DNA of 64,000 bases from Nocardioides panacisoli. GTDB taxonomy: Bacteria; Actinomycetota; Actinomycetes; Propionibacteriales; Nocardioidaceae. The notes beneath the pieces are model-generated. The model was not told the origin of the DNA and did no database searches. It worked only from the letters and a program-made list of their open reading frames with translations. Position numbers and translations under genes: made by a program. The stretch is from assembly GCF_019448235.1 (NCBI RefSeq), contig NZ_CP080409.1:806001-870000 (forward strand), in the 5' to 3' direction. Of the stretch, positions 36,647 to 44,457 are shown piece after piece. How positions within the stretch are numbered: position 1 is the first letter of the stretch; every line of letters starts with the position of its first letter.

Positions 36647-37917
36647 CGCGCGGGGTGAAGGTCCGGCTGGTCGCCTTCGTCGTGCTCAGTGCGCTGGGGA
36701 TCCTCTACGTCACGGCGAGCTACCTCGGCGTCGTCGACAAGGTCACCGGCCGCGAGATCCTGGTCAGCGCCAGCCTTCCCGGATCCGGCGGACTCTTCGA
36801 GGGCAGCGAGGTCACCTACCGTGGCGTCAAGATCGGCAAGGTGACCCAGATGTCGCCGACCGAGGACGGCGTCGACGTCGACATGGTCCTCGAGCCCGGC
36901 ACGGAGCTGCCGGTCGACTCGGCCGTGCGCGTGCACAACCTCTCGGCGGTCGGGGAGCAGTACCTCGACTTCCAGCCCTCCGCCGACGAGGCGCCGTACG
37001 CCGAGGACGGGACGCGTTTCGAGGGCGACGAGGACACGTTGCCGGTCGACGAGGCGGACCTGCTGGTCGACCTCGACGCCTTCGTGAACTCGGTGGACAA
37101 GCAGAGCCTGCGCGACGTGGTCAAGGAGCTCGGCCTGCTCTTCGACGACACCGGAGCGGACCTGCAGCGGCTGCTGGACAACGGGAGCGCGTTCATCGAC
37201 GAGGCGTCCGCCCACACCGACGAGACCGTCTCACTGCTGGAGAACGGGCTCACCGTGCTGCGCACCCAGCAGGACCAGCAGGAGAACATCCGCAAGTTCG
37301 CCGCCGACCTCAGCACCGTCACGCGGACCCTGCGGGACAACGACCGTCAGCTGCGCACGATCCTGTCGGCCACGCCCGGGGCGGCCCGCGAGTTCGAGAC
37401 CTTGCTGGAGCAGCTCGAGCCGACGATCCCGGTGCTGCTGGGCGACCTGATCACGGTCGACCAAGTGCTGCTCGCCGAGATCGACGGCATCGAGCAGCTC
37501 CTCGTCAGCTATCCGGCGCTGCTCAGCGCTGGTCCGACCGGGAGCACGTCCGACGGATTCGGCCACATCAACCTGCAGTTCGACTACAGCGTGCCGCCCT
37601 GCACCGAGGGCTACCTGCCGCTCGAGCAGTGGCGTGAGCCCAGCGAGACCAACGACGTGCCGCGCTTCAACGCCGAGTGCACCTCACCGCCGCCGTACCA
37701 GATGCGGGGCCCGAAGCGCGTCCCGGCCGAACAGCGACGCGGCAACGTGTCGCCCGAACGTGACTACAGTGTTCCCTACGACCCGGCCACCGGCCAGGTG
37801 CCGGGCCTGACGGACGGGGAGGGCAATCCGGTGCGCGTGGAGCAGCCGGAGAACCTCTCGGTGCTCGGAGGAGACGCATGGAAATGGCTGTTGGTGGGCC
37901 CGGTGGCGCGCAAGTGA
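36643..37917 (+). CDS. mce4F: Mce4F-type protein
   Basis: A 424-residue Mce protein. Anchor VRLVAFVVLSALGILYVTASYLG; Mce domain SGGLFEGSEVTYRGVKIGKV with the MceF mark SAVGEQYLDFQP; long helices; then an extended C-terminal tail rich in Pro and charged residues (PPCTEGYLPLEQW..., CTSPPPYQMRG). The final 40 bases overlap the start of the following Mce-associated gene. Confidence 0.92.
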   Translation: MTRGVKVRLVAFVVLSALGILYVTASYLGVVDKVTGREILVSASLPGSGGLFEGSEVTYRGVKIGKVTQMSPTEDGVDVDMVLEPGTELPVDSAVRVHNLSAVGEQYLDFQPSADEAPYAEDGTRFEGDEDTLPVDEADLLVDLDAFVNSVDKQSLRDVVKELGLLFDDTGADLQRLLDNGSAFIDEASAHTDETVSLLENGLTVLRTQQDQQENIRKFAADLSTVTRTLRDNDRQLRTILSATPGAAREFETLLEQLEPTIPVLLGDLITVDQVLLAEIDGIEQLLVSYPALLSAGPTGSTSDGFGHINLQFDYSVPPCTEGYLPLEQWREPSETNDVPRFNAECTSPPPYQMRGPKRVPAEQRRGNVSPERDYSVPYDPATGQVPGLTDGEGNPVRVEQPENLSVLGGDAWKWLLVGPVARK

Positions 37918-38510
37918 CGCAAGCGCGAGCCCGGCGACGCCTCAACCTCGGCCTCGCGCTCACCGCGGTGGTGTGCGCTGTCGTCGTCGGGGCGGCAGCA
38001 TTCTGGACCACACCGTGGGAGGGGTCCGAGACGTCCGGCTCCGGCGGTGACCTCTCCGGCCGCGCCGGGGTCTCCGTCGGCCCCGGCACCATCAGTGCGG
38101 TGCGGACCTCGGAGGAGGAGGTCCAGGAGCGGACTGCGGCGCAGCTCGAGGCCGCCACCAAGATGGTCACTGCCTTCAACAACCTCAACCACGAGGACGT
38201 CGACGCCACCCTCGACGCGGTGCGCTCGATGTCCACCGGTGACTTCCTCGAGCAGTTCAACGCCGGTGCCAAGGGACTCCAGAAGGGGCTGCGACAGGCC
38301 GAGTCGACGCTGCGCTCGGAGGTGGTGTGGGCCGGTCTGGTCGCCGGGGACGAGGACTCGGCGACGGTCATCCTCGCCGTCGAGGGCGTGGTCGCGAATC
38401 GCGCCACCGAGTTCGAGCAGCAGGCCCGGCAGTACCGCATCCAGGTCGAGCTGCTCCTCGAGGACGGCCGGTGGCTGACCAACGACCTCCAGTACGTCTC
38501 GATGGTGTGA
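37878..38510 (+). CDS. Mce-associated membrane protein 1, locus 2
   Basis: A 210-residue protein with one membrane helix (LALTAVVCAVVVGAAAFW, about residues 25-43) and a periplasmic domain with AFNNLNHEDVDATLDAV and a C-terminal beta-strand VELLLEDGRWLTNDLQYV. ATG 37878 has GGAGGAG four bases upstream but lies inside mce4F; a GTG at 37914 forming a GTGA overlap is the alternative start. Conserved at this place behind mce4F in actinobacteria and thought to support Mce complex stability. Confidence 0.86.
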   Translation: MEMAVGGPGGAQVTQARARRRLNLGLALTAVVCAVVVGAAAFWTTPWEGSETSGSGGDLSGRAGVSVGPGTISAVRTSEEEVQERTAAQLEAATKMVTAFNNLNHEDVDATLDAVRSMSTGDFLEQFNAGAKGLQKGLRQAESTLRSEVVWAGLVAGDEDSATVILAVEGVVANRATEFEQQARQYRIQVELLLEDGRWLTNDLQYVSMV

Positions 38511-38520
38511 GGAGCGAGCC

Positions 38521-39438
38521 ATGACCCAGCCCCCACGCCGCCGACCCGCCAGTTCCCGCACCACGGGTGCGCGCCCCCGCAAGATCGCCGGGCGACCGAC
38601 GAGCCCCGCTGGCCCTGCCCAGGACGACGGACCGGTCAGCGAGGCCGGGACCGACAGTGCCGAGGAGCAGTCCCAGCAGTCGGGCCCCGGTGACCCCGCG
38701 CCGGCCTGGCTGGTGGCGGTCGAGGGCACCGAGACCGATGGCGGCGAACCTGCCGAGCGTGATGCGGACGGCTCCGGTGAGGACCCGCTCGCCAGCGAGC
38801 GGCTGACGGTGACGCTGCTCGGTGCCCTCGCCCTCGTGTTGGTCGCCGGGTTCGCACTGTCGGGACTGCTGATCTACCAACAGGTCTCGGGACCCGACGA
38901 AGGGGCCGCGGCGGAGGTGCCCGACGGCCAGATCGTGGTGCCGGACGGCCGCCCGGTCGTCGCCAACGAGCTGGCATGGCAGGAGGGCGTCGACGCGGCG
39001 GCCCAGGCCGCCAAGGAGATCGTCGCGGTCAACTACCAGGACTACGACACCGAGGTCGACGCCGCGGCGAAGCTGATGACCGACGAGTTCGCCACCACCT
39101 ACCGGGAGACCGCCACCGACGTCCGTGACCAGGTCGTCGAGCGCAAGACGGTGGTCCAGGCCAACATCGCCGCCCAGGGCGTGGTGCGGGCGAACGAGAC
39201 CGAGCTCCAGGCCCTGATCTTCCTCAACCAGTTCGTGCAGCGCGAGGACGAGGACGGCCCGACGAACGTCATCACGCCGTACAAGGTGCTGGTGACCATG
39301 GTGCACACCGACGCGGGGTGGTTCGTCGACAGCCTCGACACCGACGACCGGGCGCCGGCCACCGACGAGCAGCCACCGGCCACCGAGCCGGTGCCCTCGC
39401 CCTCCGGGGAGACCTCGCCCGGGACCGACGAGGAGTAG
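38521..39438 (+). CDS. Mce-associated membrane protein 2, locus 2
   Basis: A 305-residue protein: a long acidic, Pro/Ser-rich cytoplasmic N-terminus (about 90 residues), one membrane helix LTVTLLGALALVLVAGFALSGLLIY, a periplasmic domain resembling the previous gene product (AAKEIVAVNYQDYDTEVDAA, ITPYKVLVTMVHTDAGWFV) and a Thr/Pro-rich acidic tail. It ends the mce4 operon; the KstR-controlled ferredoxin-reductase gene begins 53 bases later with its own promoter. Confidence 0.86.
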   Translation: MTQPPRRRPASSRTTGARPRKIAGRPTSPAGPAQDDGPVSEAGTDSAEEQSQQSGPGDPAPAWLVAVEGTETDGGEPAERDADGSGEDPLASERLTVTLLGALALVLVAGFALSGLLIYQQVSGPDEGAAAEVPDGQIVVPDGRPVVANELAWQEGVDAAAQAAKEIVAVNYQDYDTEVDAAAKLMTDEFATTYRETATDVRDQVVERKTVVQANIAAQGVVRANETELQALIFLNQFVQREDEDGPTNVITPYKVLVTMVHTDAGWFVDSLDTDDRAPATDEQPPATEPVPSPSGETSPGTDEE

Positions 39439-39469
39439 TCCACTGAATGGCGGGTGACCCGATGGCAAC

Positions 39470-39485
39470 TAGAACACGTTACAGT
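39470..39485 (+). promoter_or_regulatory. KstR operator/-10 box of the ferredoxin-reductase operon
   Basis: TAGAACACGTTACA (39470-39483) matches TnnAACnnGTTnnA. The -10 TACAGT (39480-39485) overlaps its right half and ends six bases before the GTG at 39492, so the transcript is probably leaderless. The stretch AGAACACGTTACAGTTCT is repeated exactly in the promoter at 54807-54824. Confidence 0.85.
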
Positions 39486-39491
39486 TCTCGT

Positions 39492-40454
39492 GTGGAGTGC
39501 GATCTCGTCGTCGTGGGGGCCGGGCCGACCGGCCTCTACGCCACCTACTACGCCGGCTTCCGTGGGCTCCGGGTCGCGGTGGTCGACTCCCTGCCCGAGC
39601 TCGGCGGTCAGGTGACGGCGATGTATCCCGAGAAGGACATCCTCGACGTCGCCGGGTTCCCGCGGGTGCTGGGCCGCGACCTCGTCGCCGGACTGGTGGC
39701 CCAGGCCAAGAGTGCCGGCCCCACCTACCTGCTGGACCGCACCGCCACCGAGCTCGCCGTCGACGACGACGGCCTCACCCTCGAGCTGGACGACGGCACT
39801 GCGATCCGCGCCGGCGCGATGATCATCACCGCAGGCATCGGTCGGTTCAGCCCACGGCCGCTGGCGGCCGGCGACGGCTGGCTCGGCAGGGGCCTGGAGT
39901 TCTTCGTCCCGAGTTTCGACCCCTACATCGGCAAGGACGTCGTCGTGGTCGGCGGGGGCGACAGCGCGTTCGACTGGGCCCAGCACCTGGAGCCGATCGC
40001 CCGGTCCGTCACCCTGGTCCACCGCCGCGACCGGTTCCGCGCCCACCAGCGCACCGTCGACCAGGTCCAGGCGTCCTCGGTGGAGATCCTCACCAACGCC
40101 CAGGTCGCCCGGATCGGCGGCGCCGACGTCGTCACCGAGGTCGACATCGAGGTCGACGGCGAGACCGTCACTCGACCGGCACAGGCCGTCATCGCGGCGC
40201 TGGGCTTCCTCGCCGACCTCGGTCCACTGCAGGAGTGGGGGATCGAGGCCAACAAGCGCCACCTCGTGGTCGACTCGGCGATGCGGACGAACCTGCCGCG
40301 CGTGTTCGCAGCCGGCGACATCACCGACTACCCGGGCAAGGTCCGCCTGATCGCGGTCGGCTTCGGAGAGGCTGCGACCGCGGTCAACAACGCCGCCGTG
40401 GTCATCGACCCCGATGCCCACGTCTTTCCCGGACACTCCTCGGAGGGCAACTGA
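39492..40454 (+). CDS. Thioredoxin-reductase-like ferredoxin-NADP(+) reductase
   Basis: About 320 residues. The GTG at 39492 is chosen because longer in-frame starts (39447, 39462) would put the KstR site and -10 box inside the coding region. FAD-binding VECDLVVVGAGPTGLYATYYAGFRG at the N-terminus, NADP-binding VVVVGGGDSAFDWAQ in the middle and the C-terminal FAD motif RVFAAGDITDYPGKVRLIAVGFGEAA. There is no CxxC redox pair, which separates it from thioredoxin reductase and fits the TRLF ferredoxin/flavodoxin reductases. The ferredoxin gene two positions downstream is the obvious partner; final acceptors could be steroid cytochromes P450 (CYP125/CYP142 type) encoded elsewhere. Confidence 0.88.
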   Translation: MECDLVVVGAGPTGLYATYYAGFRGLRVAVVDSLPELGGQVTAMYPEKDILDVAGFPRVLGRDLVAGLVAQAKSAGPTYLLDRTATELAVDDDGLTLELDDGTAIRAGAMIITAGIGRFSPRPLAAGDGWLGRGLEFFVPSFDPYIGKDVVVVGGGDSAFDWAQHLEPIARSVTLVHRRDRFRAHQRTVDQVQASSVEILTNAQVARIGGADVVTEVDIEVDGETVTRPAQAVIAALGFLADLGPLQEWGIEANKRHLVVDSAMRTNLPRVFAAGDITDYPGKVRLIAVGFGEAATAVNNAAVVIDPDAHVFPGHSSEGN

Positions 40455-40456
40455 CC

Positions 40457-40924
40457 ATGGCGAGCAACCGCGACGCAGTGAAGCTCAGCGACGACGAGAT
40501 CGCTGCGATGCTCGACGACAACCTGAAGGTGCAGGTGGCCAGCAACGGCCACGACGGCGTACCGCACCTGACGACGCTGTTCTACATCGTCGACGAGGGC
40601 CGCATCGCGTTCTGGACCTACGGCCGCAGCCAGAAGGTCCGCAACCTCGAGCGCGACCCGCGGGTCAGCGCGCTGGTCGAGGACGGCGTCGACTACTTCG
40701 AGCTGCGCGGCATCTCCATCACCGGTCGCGCGGAGATCGTGCGGGACCCGGACCGGATCCGCGACATCGGCGCCCGTGTCGCGACGCGGATGGTCGGCGC
40801 CGAGTCCTTCGAGGCACTCGGCGAGCTCGGCAGGGAGACCGTTGAGAAGCAGGCAACCAAACGCGTGGCCGTCGTGATCCACCCCGATCGCGTCGCCACC
40901 TGGGACCACCGCAAGCTCGTCTGA
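40457..40924 (+). CDS. PPOX-class (pyridoxamine phosphate oxidase fold) flavin/F420 protein
   Basis: A 155-residue split beta-barrel protein: LDDNLKVQVASNGHDGVPHLTTLFYIVDEGRIAFWTYGRSQKVRNLERDP is the characteristic FMN/F420-binding half, followed by GRAEIVRDPDRI. Starts two bases after the reductase stop, so it is co-transcribed with the ferredoxin reductase and ferredoxin. Whether it binds F420 or FMN cannot be decided by eye. In this operon a role in reducing a steroid intermediate is possible but only inferred. Confidence 0.82.
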   Translation: MASNRDAVKLSDDEIAAMLDDNLKVQVASNGHDGVPHLTTLFYIVDEGRIAFWTYGRSQKVRNLERDPRVSALVEDGVDYFELRGISITGRAEIVRDPDRIRDIGARVATRMVGAESFEALGELGRETVEKQATKRVAVVIHPDRVATWDHRKLV

Positions 40925-40934
40925 GGAGGACGAC

Positions 40935-41138
40935 ATGAGGATCAAGGTCGACTTCGACCTGTGCGAGTCGAACGGACTGTGCGAGGCGATGGCGCCCGAC
41001 GTCTTCGAGCTCGACGACGACGACTTCCTGCAGCTGCACACCGAGCAGACCACCGCGGACAACATCGATGCGGTCAACCAGGCGGTCGCCGCCTGCCCGC
41101 GCGCCGCGATCAGCCTGGTGGAGGACGACGAGTCGTGA
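40935..41138 (+). CDS. fdxD: Single-cluster ferredoxin, FdxD-like
   Basis: A 67-residue ferredoxin with cysteines at 10, 16 and 54: CESNGLC and ACPRAAI. The middle position of the usual CxxCxxC is Asn13, so the cluster is [3Fe-4S] or a [4Fe-4S] with an unusual ligand, as in the P450-linked ferredoxins of actinobacteria. Preceded by GAGGACGAC. It overlaps the following SDR gene by GTGA. In Mtb, fdxD (Rv3503c) also lies next to the mce4 operon and a steroid SDR (Rv3502c), supporting the assignment. Confidence 0.88.
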   Translation: MRIKVDFDLCESNGLCEAMAPDVFELDDDDFLQLHTEQTTADNIDAVNQAVAACPRAAISLVEDDES

Positions 41139-42034
41139 GCGAGACCACGCTGGACGGCCGGGTCGCCGTCGTCACCGGAGCAGGAGCGGGCCTGGGACGT
41201 GCCGAGGCCCTGGCGCTCGCCGAGGCCGGCGCCAAGGTCGTCCTCAACGACCTCCCCGGCGCTGCCGACGACGCTGCCGAGGAGATCCGTGGCCGGGGTG
41301 GCGAGGTCGCCGTGGTCGCCGGAGACGTGAGTGAGTCCAGCACGGCCACCGCGTTGATGGAGGCTGCCGTCGACGGCTTCGGCGGCCTCGACGTCGTCGT
41401 CAACAACGCCGGCATGACCCGCGACCGGATGCTGTTCAACATGTCCGACGAGGAGTTCGACGCGGTCATCGCGGTCCACCTCCGCGGCCACTTCCTGCTC
41501 TCGCGCAACGCGGCGTCGTACTGGCGGCAACGCGCCAAGGAGAACGACGGGCAGGTCTACGGCAGCGTGGTCAACACCGCTTCCGAGGCGTTCCTGGGGG
41601 GATCCCCGGGCCAGCCGAACTACGCCGCCGCCAAGGGTGGCATTGCCGCGCTGACCCTCTCGACCGCCCGGGGCCTGTCGCGCATCGGGGTGCGTGCCAA
41701 CGCGATCTGCCCCCGTGCACGCACCGCGATGACGGCCCAGGTCTTCGGTGAGGACACCTCCGGACGCACGGTCGACCCGTACTCACCCGAGCACGTCGCG
41801 CCGCTGGTCGCCTACCTCGCCTCACCCGCGGCCGAGCGCGTCACCGGTCAGGTGTTCGTCGTCTACGGCGGCATGGTCGCCGTCGTCGCCGCGCCGGTGG
41901 TCGAGCAGCGCTTCGACGCCTCGGCAGAGGTCTGGACCGCCGACGATCTCGACAAGCAGCTCGGCGGGTTCTTCGCCGATCGCGATCCCCACGTCGGCTT
42001 CGCTGCCGACTCGATCATGCAACTGACCGTCTGA
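41135..42034 (+). CDS. SDR dehydrogenase, Hsd4A/Rv3502c-like
   Basis: A 299-residue short-chain dehydrogenase, longer than the usual 250. NAD-binding VTGAGAGLGRAEALALAEAG, the NNAG motif (VVNNAGMTRDRM), catalytic Ser in NTASEAF and Tyr/Lys in NYAAAKGG. The C-terminal 50 residues (VEQRFDASAEVWTADDLDKQLGGFFAD) match the extension found in multifunctional-enzyme-type 17-beta-hydroxysteroid/hydroxyacyl-CoA dehydrogenases. Translationally coupled to the ferredoxin. Likely reaction: oxidation of the 3-hydroxyacyl-CoA of the steroid side chain and/or of a 17-hydroxysteroid. The gene order mce4-fdxD-SDR agrees with Mtb. Confidence 0.86.
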   Translation: MSETTLDGRVAVVTGAGAGLGRAEALALAEAGAKVVLNDLPGAADDAAEEIRGRGGEVAVVAGDVSESSTATALMEAAVDGFGGLDVVVNNAGMTRDRMLFNMSDEEFDAVIAVHLRGHFLLSRNAASYWRQRAKENDGQVYGSVVNTASEAFLGGSPGQPNYAAAKGGIAALTLSTARGLSRIGVRANAICPRARTAMTAQVFGEDTSGRTVDPYSPEHVAPLVAYLASPAAERVTGQVFVVYGGMVAVVAAPVVEQRFDASAEVWTADDLDKQLGGFFADRDPHVGFAADSIMQLTV

Positions 42035-42060
42035 GCGCGGTCCCGAACAGGAGAACCACC

Positions 42061-42816
42061 ATGGGTCGACTTGACCACAAGGTCGCCATCGTCACCGGCG
42101 GAGCCCAGGGTCAGGGTGCGGGCATCGTCCGCGCCTTCGTCGCGGAGGGCGCCCGCGTCGCCATCGCCGACATCGCCAAGGACGAGGGTCAGGCCTTGGC
42201 CGACGAGCTCGGAGACGCGGCGCGATTCGTGCACCACGACGTCAGTGACCCCGCCTCCTGGACGGCATTGGTCGAGGACACCGCGGAGCGGCTCGGGCCG
42301 GTCACGGTGCTGGCCAACAACGCCGGGATCCTGCGCTTCGGTGACCTCGCGGACGCCTCGCTGGCCGACACCGAGCTGATGTGGCGGGTCAACCAGCTCG
42401 GCACCTTCCTCGGGATGCAGGCCGTGCGGCAGTCGATGGTCGACGCCGGTGGTGGGTCGATCATCAACGCCTCCTCGGTCGAAGGACTCGCCGGGATGGC
42501 CTCCTGCACGGGATACGCCGCGACGAAGTGGGCCATCCGTGGCATGACGAAGTGCGCCGCGATGGAGCTCGGACCCCGCGGCATCCGAGTGAACTCGGTG
42601 CACCCCGGCATGATCGACACCCCGATGACGCGCGTGCACGGGGGCGACGTCGCGATGGAGTACGGCGCCTCGAAGGTCGCCCTCGGACGCGTGGGGTACC
42701 CCGAGGACATCGCGCCGCTCTACGTCTACCTCGCCTCCGACGAGTCCGGCTACGTCAACGGGGCCGAGATCGCCATCGACGGCGGCGTGACGGCAACCCA
42801 CGCGTTCGGCGGCTGA
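42061..42816 (+). CDS. SDR dehydrogenase, FabG3/3-alpha,20-beta-hydroxysteroid type (copy 1)
   Basis: A 251-residue SDR: VTGGAQGQGAGIVRAFVAEGARV (TGGxxGxG), LANNAGI, catalytic Ser in INASSVEGL and Tyr/Lys in GYAATKWAIRG, ending in the GG-VTATHAFGG tail. The VEGLAG-x-x-GYAATKWAIRGMTKCAAMELGP block is that of 3-alpha,20-beta-hydroxysteroid dehydrogenases and Mtb FabG3. RBS AGGAGAACC precedes the ATG. Same operon as the ferredoxin set. Confidence 0.84.
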   Translation: MGRLDHKVAIVTGGAQGQGAGIVRAFVAEGARVAIADIAKDEGQALADELGDAARFVHHDVSDPASWTALVEDTAERLGPVTVLANNAGILRFGDLADASLADTELMWRVNQLGTFLGMQAVRQSMVDAGGGSIINASSVEGLAGMASCTGYAATKWAIRGMTKCAAMELGPRGIRVNSVHPGMIDTPMTRVHGGDVAMEYGASKVALGRVGYPEDIAPLYVYLASDESGYVNGAEIAIDGGVTATHAFGG

Positions 42817-42862
42817 TCGTGCCGGCCCGCCGCGGTGCCGTGGGACCTCCCGGAGGTCGGCC

Positions 42863-43615
42863 GTGGGGCGCGTGACCGGGAAGGTCGCGCTGATCAGTGG
42901 CGGCGCGCGGGGTATCGGCGCCGCCAGTGCCCGGATGCTGGTGGCCGAGGGTGCGCGGGTGGTGATCGGTGACCTCCTCGACGGGGAGGGAGCCGAGCTG
43001 GCGGCGGAGCTGTCTGCCGGGTCGGGCCGGGACGCCGCCCGCTACGTGCACCTGGACGTGACGCGGGCCGAGGACTGGCGTGCGGCGGTCGACGCGACCG
43101 TGGCGGCGTTCGGCAGGCTCGACGTGCTGTTCAACAACGCCGGCATCGTCGACGGGGCGCCGATCAACCGCTACCCGGAGGCGCAGTGGCAGCAGGTCCT
43201 CGACGTCAACCTGACCGGGCCGTTCCTGGGCATCCGTGCCGCGACCGACGCCCTCGTGGCGGCCGGAGGTGGGTCGATCATCAACACCTCCTCGATCGAG
43301 GGCCTGCGGGGCAGCCCGTGGACCCACGGCTACGTCGCCTCGAAGTGGGGGCTGCGCGGACTGACCAAGTCCGTCGCCATGGAACTGGCCGAGCACGGCA
43401 TTCGCGTCAACTCACTGCACCCGGGGTTGATCCGGACCGCGATCACCGACGGCATCCCCGACGACCTGATCCCGATTCCCCTGGGGCGGCCGGGCCGGCC
43501 GGAGGACGTGGCGAGCTTCGTGGTCTTCCTGGCCAGCGAGGAGTCCTCCTACGCCACGGGCTCGGAGTTCGTGATCGACGGCGGCACTGTCACCCAGGTC
43601 CCGCACCGGACGTGA
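42863..43615 (+). CDS. SDR dehydrogenase, FabG3/hydroxysteroid type (copy 2)
   Basis: A 250-residue SDR starting with GTG 42863. Motifs GGARGIGAA, FNNAGIVDG, SIINTSSIEGL and GYVASKWGLRGLTKSVAMEL; about half its core residues repeat those of the preceding gene, so the two are related duplicates with different substrate loops. GGAGG stands five to ten bases before the start. It is the last gene of the operon that begins at 39492 and converges on kstR. Confidence 0.84.
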   Translation: MGRVTGKVALISGGARGIGAASARMLVAEGARVVIGDLLDGEGAELAAELSAGSGRDAARYVHLDVTRAEDWRAAVDATVAAFGRLDVLFNNAGIVDGAPINRYPEAQWQQVLDVNLTGPFLGIRAATDALVAAGGGSIINTSSIEGLRGSPWTHGYVASKWGLRGLTKSVAMELAEHGIRVNSLHPGLIRTAITDGIPDDLIPIPLGRPGRPEDVASFVVFLASEESSYATGSEFVIDGGTVTQVPHRT

Positions 43616-43630
43616 GCGGTGGCGGGGGAC

Positions 43631-44239
43631 TCAGCGCAGGACGAGCCGGACCGCGGTGTCCATGTGGGCTGCGGTCTCGTTGGCGGTGGAGCGTCCGGTG
43701 ACCCAGCCCACGAGGGCGGAGAGCCACACGTCGCCGATGACGCGAGCGATCGCGATGTCCTCGTCGGTGATGTCCTCATCGGTCGGGACGCCGCCGTGCA
43801 TCGCATGGGTCACGATGGCGGTCATCGACATGCCCACGCCGTGGATCTCGTTGGCCACCGAGGCGTCGGCGAACATGAAGGCGCGCGTGAGCGCCTCGGT
43901 GAGCTGCGGGTCGCCCTGCATGCCGCGCGTGAGCCGCTTGAGCACGTGGATGACCCGATCGGCTGCGGTGTCACCGGGGATCGCCTTGGCGTTGAGGCGG
44001 TCGACGGCGGACTCGAACTCCCGCTGGAGTGCGGAGACGAGCAGGTGGATCTTGGAGGGGAAGTAGCGGTAGAGCGTCCCCAGGGCGACATCGGCCTGGT
44101 CGGCGACGGCGCGCATCTGCACGGCGTCGAACCCGCCCTCGCTCGCCAGCGCGTACGTCGCGTCGAGGATCCGCTTGCGGCGCTCCTGCTGTGCGCTCGA
44201 ACCCGAGTCCTCGCCGGATGCCGGCTTGGTGATGGTCAT
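43631..44239 (-). CDS. kstR: KstR, TetR-type repressor of steroid catabolism
   Basis: A 202-residue TetR repressor. The helix-turn-helix part QERRKRILDATYALASEGG and AVQMRAVADQADVALGTLYRYFPSKIHLLVSAL closely follows Mtb/Rhodococcus KstR, as do TEALTRAFMFADASVANE and ARVIGDVWLSALVGWVT in the ligand domain, which binds 3-oxo-steroid CoA thioesters in known KstR. ATG 44239 has GGGAGAAG six bases upstream. A KstR operator at 44339-44352 lies 100 bases upstream, so it is autoregulated and shares the site with the divergent glycosyltransferase operon. It stands in the centre of its probable regulon: sites lie on both sides within 15 kb. Confidence 0.93.
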   Translation of the reverse strand: MTITKPASGEDSGSSAQQERRKRILDATYALASEGGFDAVQMRAVADQADVALGTLYRYFPSKIHLLVSALQREFESAVDRLNAKAIPGDTAADRVIHVLKRLTRGMQGDPQLTEALTRAFMFADASVANEIHGVGMSMTAIVTHAMHGGVPTDEDITDEDIAIARVIGDVWLSALVGWVTGRSTANETAAHMDTAVRLVLR

Positions 44240-44312
44240 GCTTCTCCCGTCCCGTCCCCACTGTGGTGCACCGGTCGGGACCCGCGGGGTTCGGCAGGTG
44301 GCCCGACACGGT

Positions 44313-44352
44313 TAGGCTACTAGCACGTAGCCTAGAATAGGAACACGTTCTA
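44313..44352. promoter_or_regulatory. kstR/glycosyltransferase intergenic: KstR site plus second inverted repeat
   Basis: AGGAACACGTTCTA at 44339-44352 is a KstR operator with the GAAC-AC-GTTC core. Directly beside it is a perfect inverted repeat TAGGCTAC-N6-GTAGCCTA (44313-44334), unlike the KstR motif. A -10 like TAGAAT (44333-44338) lies between them for the rightward operon. Two operators suggest control by KstR and one other regulator. Confidence 0.75.
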
Positions 44353-44457
44353 CCCTTGAACGATCAGGTTGCCAGTTCGTTTGTTCGTCCCTCCTCCGTC
44401 CCGGAGCGCGGGCGCTACGACTCGAGGGGCACGGAGCCAGCGCCGGGAGGAGAAGCG

